DNA of 64,000 nt, from contig CACGEC010000002.1 of assembly GCA_902572005.1 (NCBI GenBank), positions 1-64,000 on the forward strand. The letters are read 5' to 3'. The notes under the pieces were generated by a model, which was not told the DNA's origin, did not search any database, and saw only the letters and a list, made by a program, of their open reading frames with translations. Made by a program: the position numbers and the translations under genes. Positions 52,431-61,275 of the stretch are shown here, piece after piece. Position 1 is the first letter of the stretch. Each line of letters starts with the position of its first letter. Source of the stretch: an uncultured Pelagibacteraceae bacterium (lineage in GTDB: Bacteria > Pseudomonadota > Alphaproteobacteria > Pelagibacterales > Pelagibacteraceae).

Positions 52431-52488
52431 CAATATATCAGATCTTAAAAAAAATGCATTATCTATTTTTTTCAAATATAAGGGATTT

Positions 52489-52785
52489 ATGAAAAAAAAA
52501 GGTCACAGGCCAGTCACTAGGGTCAAAAATCCTGAGCCAAAAGTTGAGGACCCAGATTGGGTCATATGGGCTGCATGGGCAGATAGGATCACTTTTGAGG
52601 AAATTGAAAAAAAAACTGGTTATTCAGAATCAAGCGTAATCAAAATTATGAGAAGATCCTTAAAACCATCTTCATTCAGATTATGGAGAAAAAGAGTAAA
52701 CCAAAAAAGTATTAAACATCGTAAAAAATTTGAATATTCAAGAAAACAAATGACTAGTAAAATAAAAAAAGGTGATTATTTATAG
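52489..52785 (+). CDS. TIGR03643 family protein
   Basis: A 98-aa basic protein. Core residues WAAWADRITFEEIEKKTGYSESSVIKIMRR look like a helix-turn-helix, and LKPSSFRLWRKRV followed by KHRKKF matches the TIGR03643 pattern. The HTH-like core and high positive charge suggest nucleic-acid binding, but the function is unknown. It lies 3 bp upstream of the glutaredoxin gene and 59 bp after the small leader-like ORF. Confidence 0.8.
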   Translation: MKKKGHRPVTRVKNPEPKVEDPDWVIWAAWADRITFEEIEKKTGYSESSVIKIMRRSLKPSSFRLWRKRVNQKSIKHRKKFEYSRKQMTSKIKKGDYL

Positions 52786-52788
52786 CAT

Positions 52789-53043
52789 ATGAAAAAAATA
52801 ACTATTTATACAGGTCCATTGTGTAATTATTGTGATGCAGCCAAAAGATTGCTAACAAGAAATAACGCATCTTATGATGAAATAAATATTGCATCAGTTG
52901 ACGGTGCTATGGATGAAATGATCAAAAAAGCAAATGGAAAAAGAACTATTCCTCAAATTTTTTTTGATGACCAGCATATTGGTGGGTATGATGAAGTTAG
53001 AGCTTTAGAAAGAGAAAATAAATTACAAGATCTTTTAAAATAA
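52789..53043 (+). CDS. grxC: Glutaredoxin
   Basis: Glutathione-dependent dithiol oxidoreductase of 84 aa. The active site is CNYC (residues 12-15, in GPLCNYCDAAKRLL), with cis-proline in RTIPQIFFDD and the glutathione-binding GGYDEVRALE, all as in Grx3-type proteins. Works with the glutathione made by gshA and gshB at 9.9-12.1 kb. Its end overlaps the convergent small membrane protein gene by 9 bp. Confidence 0.94.
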   Translation: MKKITIYTGPLCNYCDAAKRLLTRNNASYDEINIASVDGAMDEMIKKANGKRTIPQIFFDDQHIGGYDEVRALERENKLQDLLK

Positions 53044-53376
53044 AACATAATAGATAACCCAAAAAATTAAAGTATATTCAAAAAAACTTTTTAATACTGT
53101 AATTTGTTTCTCATTTAACTTTTGATTAATGAATTTTTTTGAGAAATAAAATCCGATATTTACCAATAGAATACCAATAACAATACCGATTATTGTAAAT
53201 TTAATAGAAAAATTCTTATAACCAAAATAACAGGCTGCAATTAAAGTAAACCAAGAAACTTTAGTAATGAATATTTTAAAAATAATTCCAGCTTTTTTAC
53301 TAAATACTGATTGTGTTTTAATAATTGAATATGACCAAACTATTCCAATTAAAAAACTTAAATACTTTATAATCAT
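53035..53376 (-). CDS. Small membrane protein of unknown function
   Basis: A 113-aa hydrophobic protein with three to four predicted helices and a Lys-rich loop (KKFINQKLNEKQ) near residues 80-91. No family recognised. Its ATG overlaps the msrB stop (TAATG), so it is the last gene of the dadA-like operon and is probably translated by coupling. Confidence 0.6.
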   Translation of the reverse strand: MIIKYLSFLIGIVWSYSIIKTQSVFSKKAGIIFKIFITKVSWFTLIAACYFGYKNFSIKFTIIGIVIGILLVNIGFYFSKKFINQKLNEKQITVLKSFFEYTLIFWVIYYVLF

Positions 53377-53747
53377 TACTTCTTCGGTTTAAAAACTAGA
53401 CAAACTCCATTGTTACAATATCTTTTGCCAGTTGGTTGTGGTCCGTCATCAAAGATATGACCATGGTGTGCGTTACAATTTATGCAATGATATTCTGTAC
53501 GAGCATAACCTAATAAATGATCAGTTTTAGTTTCAAATACATTTGGTAGAGATTTAAAAAATGATGGCCAACCCGATCCACTTTCATATTTTGTTTGAGA
53601 CTCAAATAATTTGACATCACAGTTAGCGCAATGGAAACTACCTTCACGTTTCTCCTGGTTCAACTCACTTGTTCCAGGTGGCTCTGTACCTTCCTCAAAC
53701 ATTACTAATTTTTGCTCTGCAGTTAAATTCGGATTTTTTTTGTTCAT
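53376..53747 (-). CDS. msrB: Peptide methionine-R-sulfoxide reductase
   Basis: Repairs oxidised methionine (R form). The 123-aa protein has two zinc CxxC motifs (CANC and CINC), SGSGWPSFF, HHGHIFDDGPQPTGKRYC with the catalytic Cys, then NNGVCL. The ATG at 53747 gives the expected N-terminus; a long upstream extension to 53843 would lie inside the deacetylase-like gene and is rejected. Confidence 0.93.
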   Translation of the reverse strand: MNKKNPNLTAEQKLVMFEEGTEPPGTSELNQEKREGSFHCANCDVKLFESQTKYESGSGWPSFFKSLPNVFETKTDHLLGYARTEYHCINCNAHHGHIFDDGPQPTGKRYCNNGVCLVFKPKK

Positions 53748-53751
53748 ATAA

Positions 53752-54645
53752 TTATAATAATTTAGCACATGATTGATGTAAAAAAGAGTGCAATTCAACC
53801 AATTTGTTAAAATCTTTATTATAACCACCGCCCAGAACCCCACACAATGGAATACCTTTTGAAAAAAAATTTTGGGTGACTATTTCGTCTCTTTCTTTAA
53901 TTCCATTATCTGAAATTTTTAATTTACCTAAACGATCATTAAAATGAATATCAACACCAGCTATGTAAAAAACATAGTCAAAATTTTCTTGATTTAATTG
54001 ATTAAGATAAAATTTTAGGATTTGAGTATATTCTTTATCCTCCATATTATCACTAAGTTCGACATCAAGATCGCTAGTTGATTTTTTAGCTGGATAATTT
54101 GATTTTGAATGCATACTAAAAGTAAATACATTTCTGTTTTCCCTAAAAATATCGGAATTTCCATTTCCTTGATGCACATCTAAATCGACTATTAGAATTT
54201 TACCAGCTAAGCCTCTATCAAGTAAATAATGAGCAGCCACTGCTACATCATTAAATACACAATAGCCAGCTCCCCCCTCAAAATTTGCATGATGACTACC
54301 CCCGGCTGTATTGCAAGCAATACCATTTTTGATTGCAAGTTTTGATGCTAAAACTGTTCCGCCAGTTGCAACTAATGATCTTTGGATCACGCTATCAACC
54401 AATGGGAAACCAATTTTTTTTATAGTATTTTGATCTAAAGTTTTATTCTTAACTTGATTTATGTATTTTACTGAATGAGCTCTTTTTAAAGTTTGTTCTG
54501 AACAAGGATAAGGTACATGAAATTTTTTCACTATCTTATTGCTAATAAGATAATTAGCTAATTCTCCAAACTTATTAATTGGAAATTTATGATCATCCCC
54601 AATTTTCGCAAAATAGTCCTCATGATTTACAACAGATAAATCCAT
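53752..54645 (-). CDS. Histone-deacetylase-like amidohydrolase
   Basis: Zinc-dependent amidohydrolase of the HDAC superfamily, 297 aa. Conserved elements: AGGSHHANFEGGAGYCVFND (His-His and FND of the active site), the zinc ligands in DLDVHQGNG, the second zinc Asp in AGVDIHFND, and GGGYN with the catalytic Tyr. In bacteria such enzymes often remove acetyl groups from small amines or proteins. The operon with D-amino acid and 2-hydroxyacid dehydrogenases suggests a metabolic substrate. Confidence 0.87.
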   Translation of the reverse strand: MDLSVVNHEDYFAKIGDDHKFPINKFGELANYLISNKIVKKFHVPYPCSEQTLKRAHSVKYINQVKNKTLDQNTIKKIGFPLVDSVIQRSLVATGGTVLASKLAIKNGIACNTAGGSHHANFEGGAGYCVFNDVAVAAHYLLDRGLAGKILIVDLDVHQGNGNSDIFRENRNVFTFSMHSKSNYPAKKSTSDLDVELSDNMEDKEYTQILKFYLNQLNQENFDYVFYIAGVDIHFNDRLGKLKISDNGIKERDEIVTQNFFSKGIPLCGVLGGGYNKDFNKLVELHSFLHQSCAKLL

Positions 54646-54647
54646 AA

Positions 54648-55598
54648 TTACTCAATTATGCGAATTGGCTTTCCTTCTGCACAGGCTTCAAGAGACTCTA
54701 TCATTTGAGTGTAATAAATATTATAATTTTCTGCAGTCACATAACCTATGTGAGGTGTTAACAGTGCATTTGGTAAAAACCTTAACTTGTTATTTTCTGG
54801 TAAAGGCTCTTTATCATAAACGTCTAGGCCTGCGCCAGCAATTTCATTAGTAGATAATCCAATAATTAAATCATCTTCATTTACTATTGGGCCTCTGGAA
54901 GTATTAATTAAAAAAGCTGTTTTTTTCATTTTATCTAATTCTTTTAGTGTAATACAATCTTTGTATCTTTCGCCTCCTTGGACATGTATAGATAAAAAAT
55001 CTGAATTTGTAATTAAATCATCTTTACTAGAAGGCAATACATCTAATTCTTTACATCTATTTAAATCTAAATTTTCACTCCAAGCCATGACCTGCATGCC
55101 AAATGCTTTACCTATTTTTGCAACTTGTGAACCTACTCGACCAAGACCGATTAAACCTAAAATCTTTCCTTTAAGCTCAGTACCAACAGTTGTTTGCCAA
55201 TAACCTTGATACATATTATCTATTTCCTGTTTCAAGTTTCTTGCCAATCCTAAAATTAGAGCCCACGTTAATTCTGGTGTTGGGTTTAGATTGCTTTCAG
55301 TCCCACTGACTATAATTTTTCTTTTTTTTGCAGCATTCAAATCAATAGATTTGTTTCTTAATCCACTAGTAATAATAAATTTTAATTTTGTTAAATTGTC
55401 TATCAAATTTTTAGTGATAGGAGTTCTTTCCCTCATTACTAAAAGAGCTTCAAAATCAGCTAATTTATCTAAAGCATCAGCTTCGTCTTCAAAAGGCTCA
55501 CTAAAAATCTTAAATTCATATTTTCCAGATAATTTTTCTAAATCCACAAATTGTTGTGATACATTTTGATAATCATCTAAAATAGCAACTTTAAGCAT
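54648..55598 (-). CDS. D-2-hydroxyacid dehydrogenase, NAD-dependent
   Basis: A 316-aa enzyme reducing a 2-oxoacid or oxidising a D-2-hydroxyacid. The NAD motif is GLIGLGRVGSQVAKIG (near 148-163). Catalytic Arg lies in INTSRGPIV, Glu in DKEPLPENN, and His in LTPHIGYVT, the complete set for the family. It is 2 bp upstream of the deacetylase-like gene and overlaps the EamA gene by 8 bp. Confidence 0.9.
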   Translation of the reverse strand: MLKVAILDDYQNVSQQFVDLEKLSGKYEFKIFSEPFEDEADALDKLADFEALLVMRERTPITKNLIDNLTKLKFIITSGLRNKSIDLNAAKKRKIIVSGTESNLNPTPELTWALILGLARNLKQEIDNMYQGYWQTTVGTELKGKILGLIGLGRVGSQVAKIGKAFGMQVMAWSENLDLNRCKELDVLPSSKDDLITNSDFLSIHVQGGERYKDCITLKELDKMKKTAFLINTSRGPIVNEDDLIIGLSTNEIAGAGLDVYDKEPLPENNKLRFLPNALLTPHIGYVTAENYNIYYTQMIESLEACAEGKPIRIIE

Positions 55599-56484
55599 TT
55601 TTAATTTCTTTATTTGATAAAAATAAACCTAATATAATTAATATAGCTCCAATCAAGTGAAAAAGTTGAAATTGTTCATCATAAAACGTGATAGCCATAA
55701 TTGTGCTAAATAAAGGAATTAATGAGAGAAATATTCCGGCTCTATTAGCCCCGATAATAGATACTGCACCCGCCCAACAATAATAAGAGCCAATGCTTGG
55801 GAACAATGCTAAAAAAATTAAAATATATAATAAATTTAAATCAAATTTAATAAGTTGTCCTTGTGAATATTCATAAAGAAATTGAGGTAAGATAAATAAT
55901 AAGCCAAAAGTACACAAAACATGAACCAATGTTAAAAGTGGTAACACGAAGTTTTTTTTTTTAAGGAAAGCAGAATAAAGACCCCAAGTAATAACTCCTC
56001 CAACCATTATTAAATCACCCTTATTAAAGTCTAATGAAAGTAAAATATCTAAATCAAACTTAACAATTATTGTTAAAATACCTAAAACTGAGAGGATGAG
56101 ACCAAAAATTTGAAATTTATTTGTTTTTTCAATTTTGAATATAAAACAAAGTAAAATTATCATAGCTGGAATTGCTGTATTAAAAAGAGATGCATTAATT
56201 ACCTGTGTGTGTACTAGAGCAAGATATGTAAAAGAATTAAATAAACCAACGCTAGTTAAAGCTAAAAATAATATTAATGGTAAATTACTTATAATTACAT
56301 CTTTAAACTTAATTATTTCCTTAAAAGTAAAAGGAATTAATATAAGCCAAACTAATGACCATCTAAAAAATACAAGAGACATTGGGGGAATGTCTGCTAA
56401 GAAAGCAAATTTTCCAATCATGAAATTCCCAGCCCAAAATAATGTGGCACAAACCAACATTATGTATGCTTTGGTATCTTGCAT
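55591..56484 (-). CDS. EamA/DMT-type transporter of the D-amino acid operon
   Basis: A 297-aa membrane protein with about ten helices: YIMLVCATLFWAGNFMIGKFAF (helix 1, about residues 7-28), NTAIPAMIILLCFIFKIEKTNK in repeat 1 and GAVSIIGANRAGIFLSLIPLFSTIM in repeat 2. It lies between the dadA-like gene (3 bp gap) and the 2-hydroxyacid dehydrogenase gene (8-bp overlap), so its cargo is probably an amino or hydroxy acid handled by those enzymes. Confidence 0.84.
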   Translation of the reverse strand: MQDTKAYIMLVCATLFWAGNFMIGKFAFLADIPPMSLVFFRWSLVWLILIPFTFKEIIKFKDVIISNLPLILFLALTSVGLFNSFTYLALVHTQVINASLFNTAIPAMIILLCFIFKIEKTNKFQIFGLILSVLGILTIIVKFDLDILLSLDFNKGDLIMVGGVITWGLYSAFLKKKNFVLPLLTLVHVLCTFGLLFILPQFLYEYSQGQLIKFDLNLLYILIFLALFPSIGSYYCWAGAVSIIGANRAGIFLSLIPLFSTIMAITFYDEQFQLFHLIGAILIILGLFLSNKEIKNA

Positions 56485-56487
56485 GAA

Positions 56488-57726
56488 TTAATTAAATCTT
56501 GCTGAGCTATAAGGGTCTAGATTTAAATTAGTATTTTCTTTAGCTATCATTCCAGAAACAATCTTTCCAGATATTGGTCCCAATGTCCATCCTAAATGGT
56601 GATGACCAAAACAATAGAATACATTTTTGTGATTTTTTGATGGGCCCATTACTGGTAAAAAATCTGGTAATGTTGGTCTAAAACCCAACCATTCATCCTC
56701 GTGTTCTGGTAAATCACCCAACATATATTTTGCATTATTAATTAAATTTTTAATTCTAGATTTTGATAATGGATTATCTAGCCCCCCAAATTCAACCGTA
56801 CCTACAACTCTTAATCCTTGTTCCATTGGAGTAATTCCAAATCCTCTATTTGAGAATATCACTGGTCTGTTCAAAAGATGATCGCAATCTTTAAAGTGAA
56901 CATGATATCCTCTTTCAGTATCAAGTGGAATTTTTTCATCCAATTTATCTGTGAGTTTTTTTGAAAATGCTCCACATGCAATCACTACTTTATCAAAAGT
57001 AAACTTTTGATTTTCAGAAATTAAAATGGGTTTTTCATCATCAAAATGAATATCTTTAATATTGATTTTATTAAAATTGCCACCTTTTTTTTTAAATAGC
57101 TCAAATAATTTTATTAAAATTTTTTTTGGATTTCTGGCATGTCTTGCATAAGGATAATAAACTCCTGCATGATAAAATGGTTTTATGTTGGGCTCTAAAT
57201 CATGAATTTCATCTTTATTTACCAATTGCTGTTTTACCCCTAATTCATCCCTAACCTTAATTTCTAACTCTCGACTTTTTAAGTCTTGATCGTTCCAAAT
57301 ATAAAGAATGCCTTTATTTTCTACAAGTCCCTCTAGTTTAATCTCATCAAACAATTCATCATACGCTGGAAGAGCTAAATCTAAGATTTGATGCATATTT
57401 TTTGCAGTGTGCATCATTTTATTTTTAGTGGTATTGAGAATAAACTTTAAAAACCACGGGATCATCTTAGGAACATAATTCCATTTAAGAGCCAAGGGTC
57501 CAGTCGAACTTAATAGCATTGCGGGAACATCTGCTAGTACATCGGTTCTATTAAGTGATAGCGAGGCGTAGGGTGAAAAATGACCAGCATTACCATAAGA
57601 GGCTGCTGGACTACCAGGTTCATCTCTATCAAAAATTGTAACCTCAAAACCTTTTTTTTGTAAAAATAAAGCATTTGAAATACCTTGAATACCCGCTCCT
57701 ACTATTCCAACTTTAAATTTACTCAT
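56488..57726 (-). CDS. D-amino acid dehydrogenase (DadA-like)
   Basis: Membrane-associated flavoenzyme oxidising D-amino acids to 2-oxoacids. The 412-aa protein has the FAD motif VGIVGAGIQGISNALFLQ (residues 5-22), the DadA-type SYGNAGHFSPYA segment, WFLKFI, RGYHVHF, EFGGLDNP and LGFRPTLPDFLPVMGPS. The C-terminal HHHLGWTLGPISGKIVS also fits DadA. The first gene of a six-gene operon; substrate could be D-alanine or another D- or N-substituted amino acid. Confidence 0.88.
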   Translation of the reverse strand: MSKFKVGIVGAGIQGISNALFLQKKGFEVTIFDRDEPGSPAASYGNAGHFSPYASLSLNRTDVLADVPAMLLSSTGPLALKWNYVPKMIPWFLKFILNTTKNKMMHTAKNMHQILDLALPAYDELFDEIKLEGLVENKGILYIWNDQDLKSRELEIKVRDELGVKQQLVNKDEIHDLEPNIKPFYHAGVYYPYARHARNPKKILIKLFELFKKKGGNFNKINIKDIHFDDEKPILISENQKFTFDKVVIACGAFSKKLTDKLDEKIPLDTERGYHVHFKDCDHLLNRPVIFSNRGFGITPMEQGLRVVGTVEFGGLDNPLSKSRIKNLINNAKYMLGDLPEHEDEWLGFRPTLPDFLPVMGPSKNHKNVFYCFGHHHLGWTLGPISGKIVSGMIAKENTNLNLDPYSSARFN

Positions 57727-57774
57727 TCTAATTTATACAATCAATTTTTATAAAAATTTAAGCGACAAATTATC

Positions 57775-58902
57775 TTAAGCAATTGCTTGTTGACTGTGAA
57801 CTTTTGCGCTCATCACTATACCAAATCCAATCATAGTCGCTAACATTGAAGATCCCCCGTATGACATTATTGGTAATGGAGATCCAACTATAGGTAGTAA
57901 TCCTAATACCATGCTCATGTTTATAGTTATATAAACAAATATTGCAGCTGCAAAACTATAACAAAATATTTTTGCGAAATAGCTTCTAGATGAAGCTCCA
58001 ATTACTACAATTCTATAAATAGTTATTGCATAAATTATCAAAAGCAATGCAGATCCAACAAATCCAAATTCTTCTGAAAAAAGTGTAAAAATAAAATCTG
58101 TATGTTTTTCAGGTAAAAATTCTAGATAACTTTGAGTTCCTTTTAAAAAACCTTTGCCGAAGAGTCCACCTGAACCAACGGCGATTTTGGATTGAATAAT
58201 TTGGTATCCCGCTCCCAAAGGATCTCTATCTGGATTTAAAAAAGATAATACCCTTAATTTTTGATATGGTTTTAAAAAAGAGATTATAAAAGGTAAAGAT
58301 ATTAAAAAACCTATCATAGTGTAAATAAAATATTTATGATTTATACCTGCAAACCATAAAACTGCTATTCCACTAATCGAAATCAACAAAGAAGTACCCA
58401 GATCTGGCTGAACAATTACCAGCCCCATTGGTAATAAAATAATTATTAAAGAAGTTAAAATTGTATAAATTGAATTTACATTTTCTAATTTCATTCTATG
58501 AAAATATTTAGCTAAACATAATATTATACAAATTTTCATAAGTTCTGAGGGCTGCAGATTTATAAAATATAAATCCATCCATCTTTGGGAACCAGATGCT
58601 TTTATGCCAAAATAGTAAGTCCAAATTAATAGTCCTATAACTATCAAGTAAAAAAGATATCCAATTGAAAACCAAAATTTAATATTAATAAATGAAAATA
58701 TTAACATCATTATTGTAAAAGTTACTAACTTCACAAAATGACTTTTGGTATGAAATAAAACTTTACCACCATCTGTTGAATACATTGTTGTTAGGCTGAG
58801 AGTGCCAAGCAATAAAATACAAGCCAAAAGAATATAATCAAAACTTTTAAATTTTTGAAATAAACTAAAACTACCTTTGCTAAGTCTAGTATGCTGGTAC
58901 AT
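57775..58902 (-). CDS. rodA: Rod-shape peptidoglycan polymerase RodA
   Basis: SEDS-family glycosyltransferase that polymerises lipid II for lateral wall growth, working with PBP2. The 375-aa protein has about ten helices and the signatures GSQRWMDL, QPSELMKICIIL, QPDLGTSLL, LPEKHTDFIFTLFSEEFGFVG and the PIMSYGGSSMLATM motif near the end. It overlaps mrdA by one base, the standard pair. Confidence 0.94.
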   Translation of the reverse strand: MYQHTRLSKGSFSLFQKFKSFDYILLACILLLGTLSLTTMYSTDGGKVLFHTKSHFVKLVTFTIMMLIFSFINIKFWFSIGYLFYLIVIGLLIWTYYFGIKASGSQRWMDLYFINLQPSELMKICIILCLAKYFHRMKLENVNSIYTILTSLIIILLPMGLVIVQPDLGTSLLISISGIAVLWFAGINHKYFIYTMIGFLISLPFIISFLKPYQKLRVLSFLNPDRDPLGAGYQIIQSKIAVGSGGLFGKGFLKGTQSYLEFLPEKHTDFIFTLFSEEFGFVGSALLLIIYAITIYRIVVIGASSRSYFAKIFCYSFAAAIFVYITINMSMVLGLLPIVGSPLPIMSYGGSSMLATMIGFGIVMSAKVHSQQAIA

Positions 58903-60776
58903 TATATATCCATATATCTCTTATTGTTAATTGAAACTCTCAACTCGTGCCTATCAATTATTGATTTAAATAACTTTTTTGCCATTGGAGCTGCCGTTGT
59001 ACTTCCATTTCCACCATGTTCAACAATAACACTTACTGCATATCGTGGATGCTTGTAAGGACCGTATGCAATGTATAATGCATGGTCCCTTTCCTCATAT
59101 GGTATCTGAAATGTTTTTAAATCTAATTCACGGTCTCTTTCTGTAATTTTTTTAACTTGTGCGGTTCCAGTTTTACCTGCAAATTGATATTTTGGATCAC
59201 TTATTCTTGATCTATAGGAAGTTCCCATGACTTCATTCGTAGAACCAAACATGGCATCCTGTACGATTCTTATGTTTTCTGGATTTTCATAAAGTGGGGT
59301 AAACTTGTCATCAGGTTGATCTTTATTTTTATCATCAACAATAATTTTAGGATAAATTTTATAACCTCCATTAGCTATTTGTGCAGTCATTAAACATAAT
59401 TGAATAGGTGTTGTTTGAATATACCCCTGTCCAATACCAGTAATTATAGTTTCTCCTAATAACCAGCCTTTTCCTAAAGCGTTTTTTTTCCATTGAGTAT
59501 TTGGAACTAAACCTTTTTTTTCAATATCAAAAAGTTTATCAAAAACTTTATCTCCTAAGCCAAATTTTTTTGCTGTTTCGCTTAGTTTATCTACACCCAG
59601 TTTTCGGGCAATTTCATAAAAATAAGTATCACAAGATTGTTTCATCGCATTTCTTAAACTAACAAATCCATGACCTTTTTTTTTCCAGCAATGATAAGTT
59701 TGTCCATACAATTCGGTCTTTCCAGTGCATTTAACTGTAAAATTAGTGTTGATAATTCCATTTTCCAAAGCTGACAAAGCAACAATTGGTTTTATTGTTG
59801 AGCCTGGTGAATAATTTCCTTGCAATGTTTTATTTACCAATGGCTTCATTGGATCATTACGAATTAATTGCCAATCATCTTTGCTTATTCCAAAAACAAA
59901 TAAATTTGGATCAAACGATGGAGAGGAATGCATTGCAATAATTGAACCTGAATAAATATCCATTACACATATAGATCCAGCTTGATCTTTTAACAATACA
60001 TTAGCCAGTTTTTGAATTTCAGTATCTATTGTTAGTCTTAAAGATTCTCCCTTTTGGCCCTTTTGAAACTCTAACTGACTAATCCTTCTGCCATAAGCAT
60101 TAACCTCATATCTCTCGATATCGTTAGATCCTATTAATTGTTGCTCGAGAGATTTTTCCAATCCTGTTTTACCAACTTTTAGTCCAGGTACGAAATTTTT
60201 CTTTATAATTTCATTATTTTCAATATCATTTTCATTAGCTTGACTTACATAACCAATAACATGAGTAAAATTTTCTTTAAATGGATAGTTCCTAGAAATA
60301 GATATTACTGGTTTTACACCATTTAAGTCATACAAATGATTATTTATTTTTGAAAAATTTTCCCAACTTAAGTTATCTGAGACAATTAATGTTTCCCATG
60401 GCTTAATCTCATTCTTCTTTTTTAAAACTTTTTTAAATGACTTGTCTGATAACTCTAAAAGATCTTTTAGTCTATATATAACATATCTAAAATCCTCAAC
60501 TTGCTCTGGAATTACATGTAGTTGGTAAGCCTCAAAGTTACCTGCTATTACGTTACCAAAGTAATCGTAAATCTCACCTCTTACAGGTGCCAATTTCCAC
60601 TCTCTAATTCTATTTTTATCTGATAAAGTTAAATACTTTTTGTTTTCCTTAACTTGTAAAAAAAATAATCTACTTATTAAACCCATCATTATAAAAAATT
60701 TTAGAGATCCGGTTATAAACATCCTTCTGTTTATTGAATTTAATTTTTTTACACTATCACTCGAGGAATTAATCAT
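58902..60776 (-). CDS. mrdA: Penicillin-binding protein 2
   Basis: Transpeptidase for elongation-phase peptidoglycan. The 624-aa protein has an N-terminal membrane helix (about residues 20-40), a pedestal domain with RNYPF and HVIGYV, and a transpeptidase domain: SxxK at Ser326-Lys329 (SPGSTIKP), SxD at Ser381 (SCDTYFYE), and KTG in GKTGTAQ near residue 540. Downstream of mreD (8-bp overlap) and upstream of rodA. Confidence 0.95.
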   Translation of the reverse strand: MINSSSDSVKKLNSINRRMFITGSLKFFIMMGLISRLFFLQVKENKKYLTLSDKNRIREWKLAPVRGEIYDYFGNVIAGNFEAYQLHVIPEQVEDFRYVIYRLKDLLELSDKSFKKVLKKKNEIKPWETLIVSDNLSWENFSKINNHLYDLNGVKPVISISRNYPFKENFTHVIGYVSQANENDIENNEIIKKNFVPGLKVGKTGLEKSLEQQLIGSNDIERYEVNAYGRRISQLEFQKGQKGESLRLTIDTEIQKLANVLLKDQAGSICVMDIYSGSIIAMHSSPSFDPNLFVFGISKDDWQLIRNDPMKPLVNKTLQGNYSPGSTIKPIVALSALENGIINTNFTVKCTGKTELYGQTYHCWKKKGHGFVSLRNAMKQSCDTYFYEIARKLGVDKLSETAKKFGLGDKVFDKLFDIEKKGLVPNTQWKKNALGKGWLLGETIITGIGQGYIQTTPIQLCLMTAQIANGGYKIYPKIIVDDKNKDQPDDKFTPLYENPENIRIVQDAMFGSTNEVMGTSYRSRISDPKYQFAGKTGTAQVKKITERDRELDLKTFQIPYEERDHALYIAYGPYKHPRYAVSVIVEHGGNGSTTAAPMAKKLFKSIIDRHELRVSINNKRYMDI

Positions 60777-61275
60777 TTAGACCCTTTAAATAAAACTTAA
60801 ATATAGAGACAAAAATTATGTAAAATAAAAAAGTGAAAAAAGTATTCACAAGATAGCTCATCAAAATTAAATTAAATGAAAAAAATAAGGTTAAAATAGA
60901 ATAGTTAATTGAATTTATAAGACTAATAACAAATAAAAAATAAAACCAATCTTTAATTTGATTGGGTCTTATTGTTATGTTTCTAAAATAAGATGTAAAG
61001 ATACAAATTAGGATATATGAAAAACTACTTATCCCAAGAGGTAACCCCACTACAGTATCATTAACCAATCCAGCTAAAAAAACTAAAAAATAATCAAAAT
61101 TTTTAAAATCTTTTAAAGTGAAATAAAAAATCAAGATAAAAGGGAAATTAAATGAAAAATAGTCCAAGTTTAGATAGTTGAAATCAAATTCATTCAAAAC
61201 AGACACAAATAAAACAATCAAAGGTATCCATGAATAAAACTTAAAAAAAGATCCTTTTGTTCTTAGACTACTCAT
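60769..61275 (-). CDS. mreD: Rod-shape-determining protein MreD
   Basis: Small integral membrane component of the elongasome, 168 aa with about five helices. GLVNDTVVGLPLGISSFSYI (near residues 70-89) matches the family's conserved DxxxGxPLG segment. Sequence is otherwise variable, as usual for MreD. Position between mreC and mrdA supports the call. Overlaps both neighbours by 8 bp. Confidence 0.88.
   Translation of the reverse strand: MSSLRTKGSFFKFYSWIPLIVLFVSVLNEFDFNYLNLDYFSFNFPFILIFYFTLKDFKNFDYFLVFLAGLVNDTVVGLPLGISSFSYILICIFTSYFRNITIRPNQIKDWFYFLFVISLINSINYSILTLFFSFNLILMSYLVNTFFTFLFYIIFVSIFKFYLKGLND

Larger units (their letters stand above)
51794..52488. other. Long non-coding gap (about 695 bp)
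   Basis: The only long gap in the window, between the beta-barrel gene and the TIGR03643 gene. It is very AT-rich and has no substantial ORF on either strand. It holds a 9-bp-arm palindrome at 51924-51943, two short 6-1-6 palindromes at 52274-52286 and 52294-52306, and from about 52310 a less AT-rich stretch with a strong inverted repeat at 52379-52425. The left part presumably carries the promoter of the beta-barrel gene. No tRNA cloverleaf was found. Confidence 0.8.

Noticed and set aside
53748-53843. N-terminal extension of MsrB
   Set aside because: It overlaps the end of the deacetylase-like gene and shows no similarity to MsrB; the ATG at 53747 gives the normal protein.
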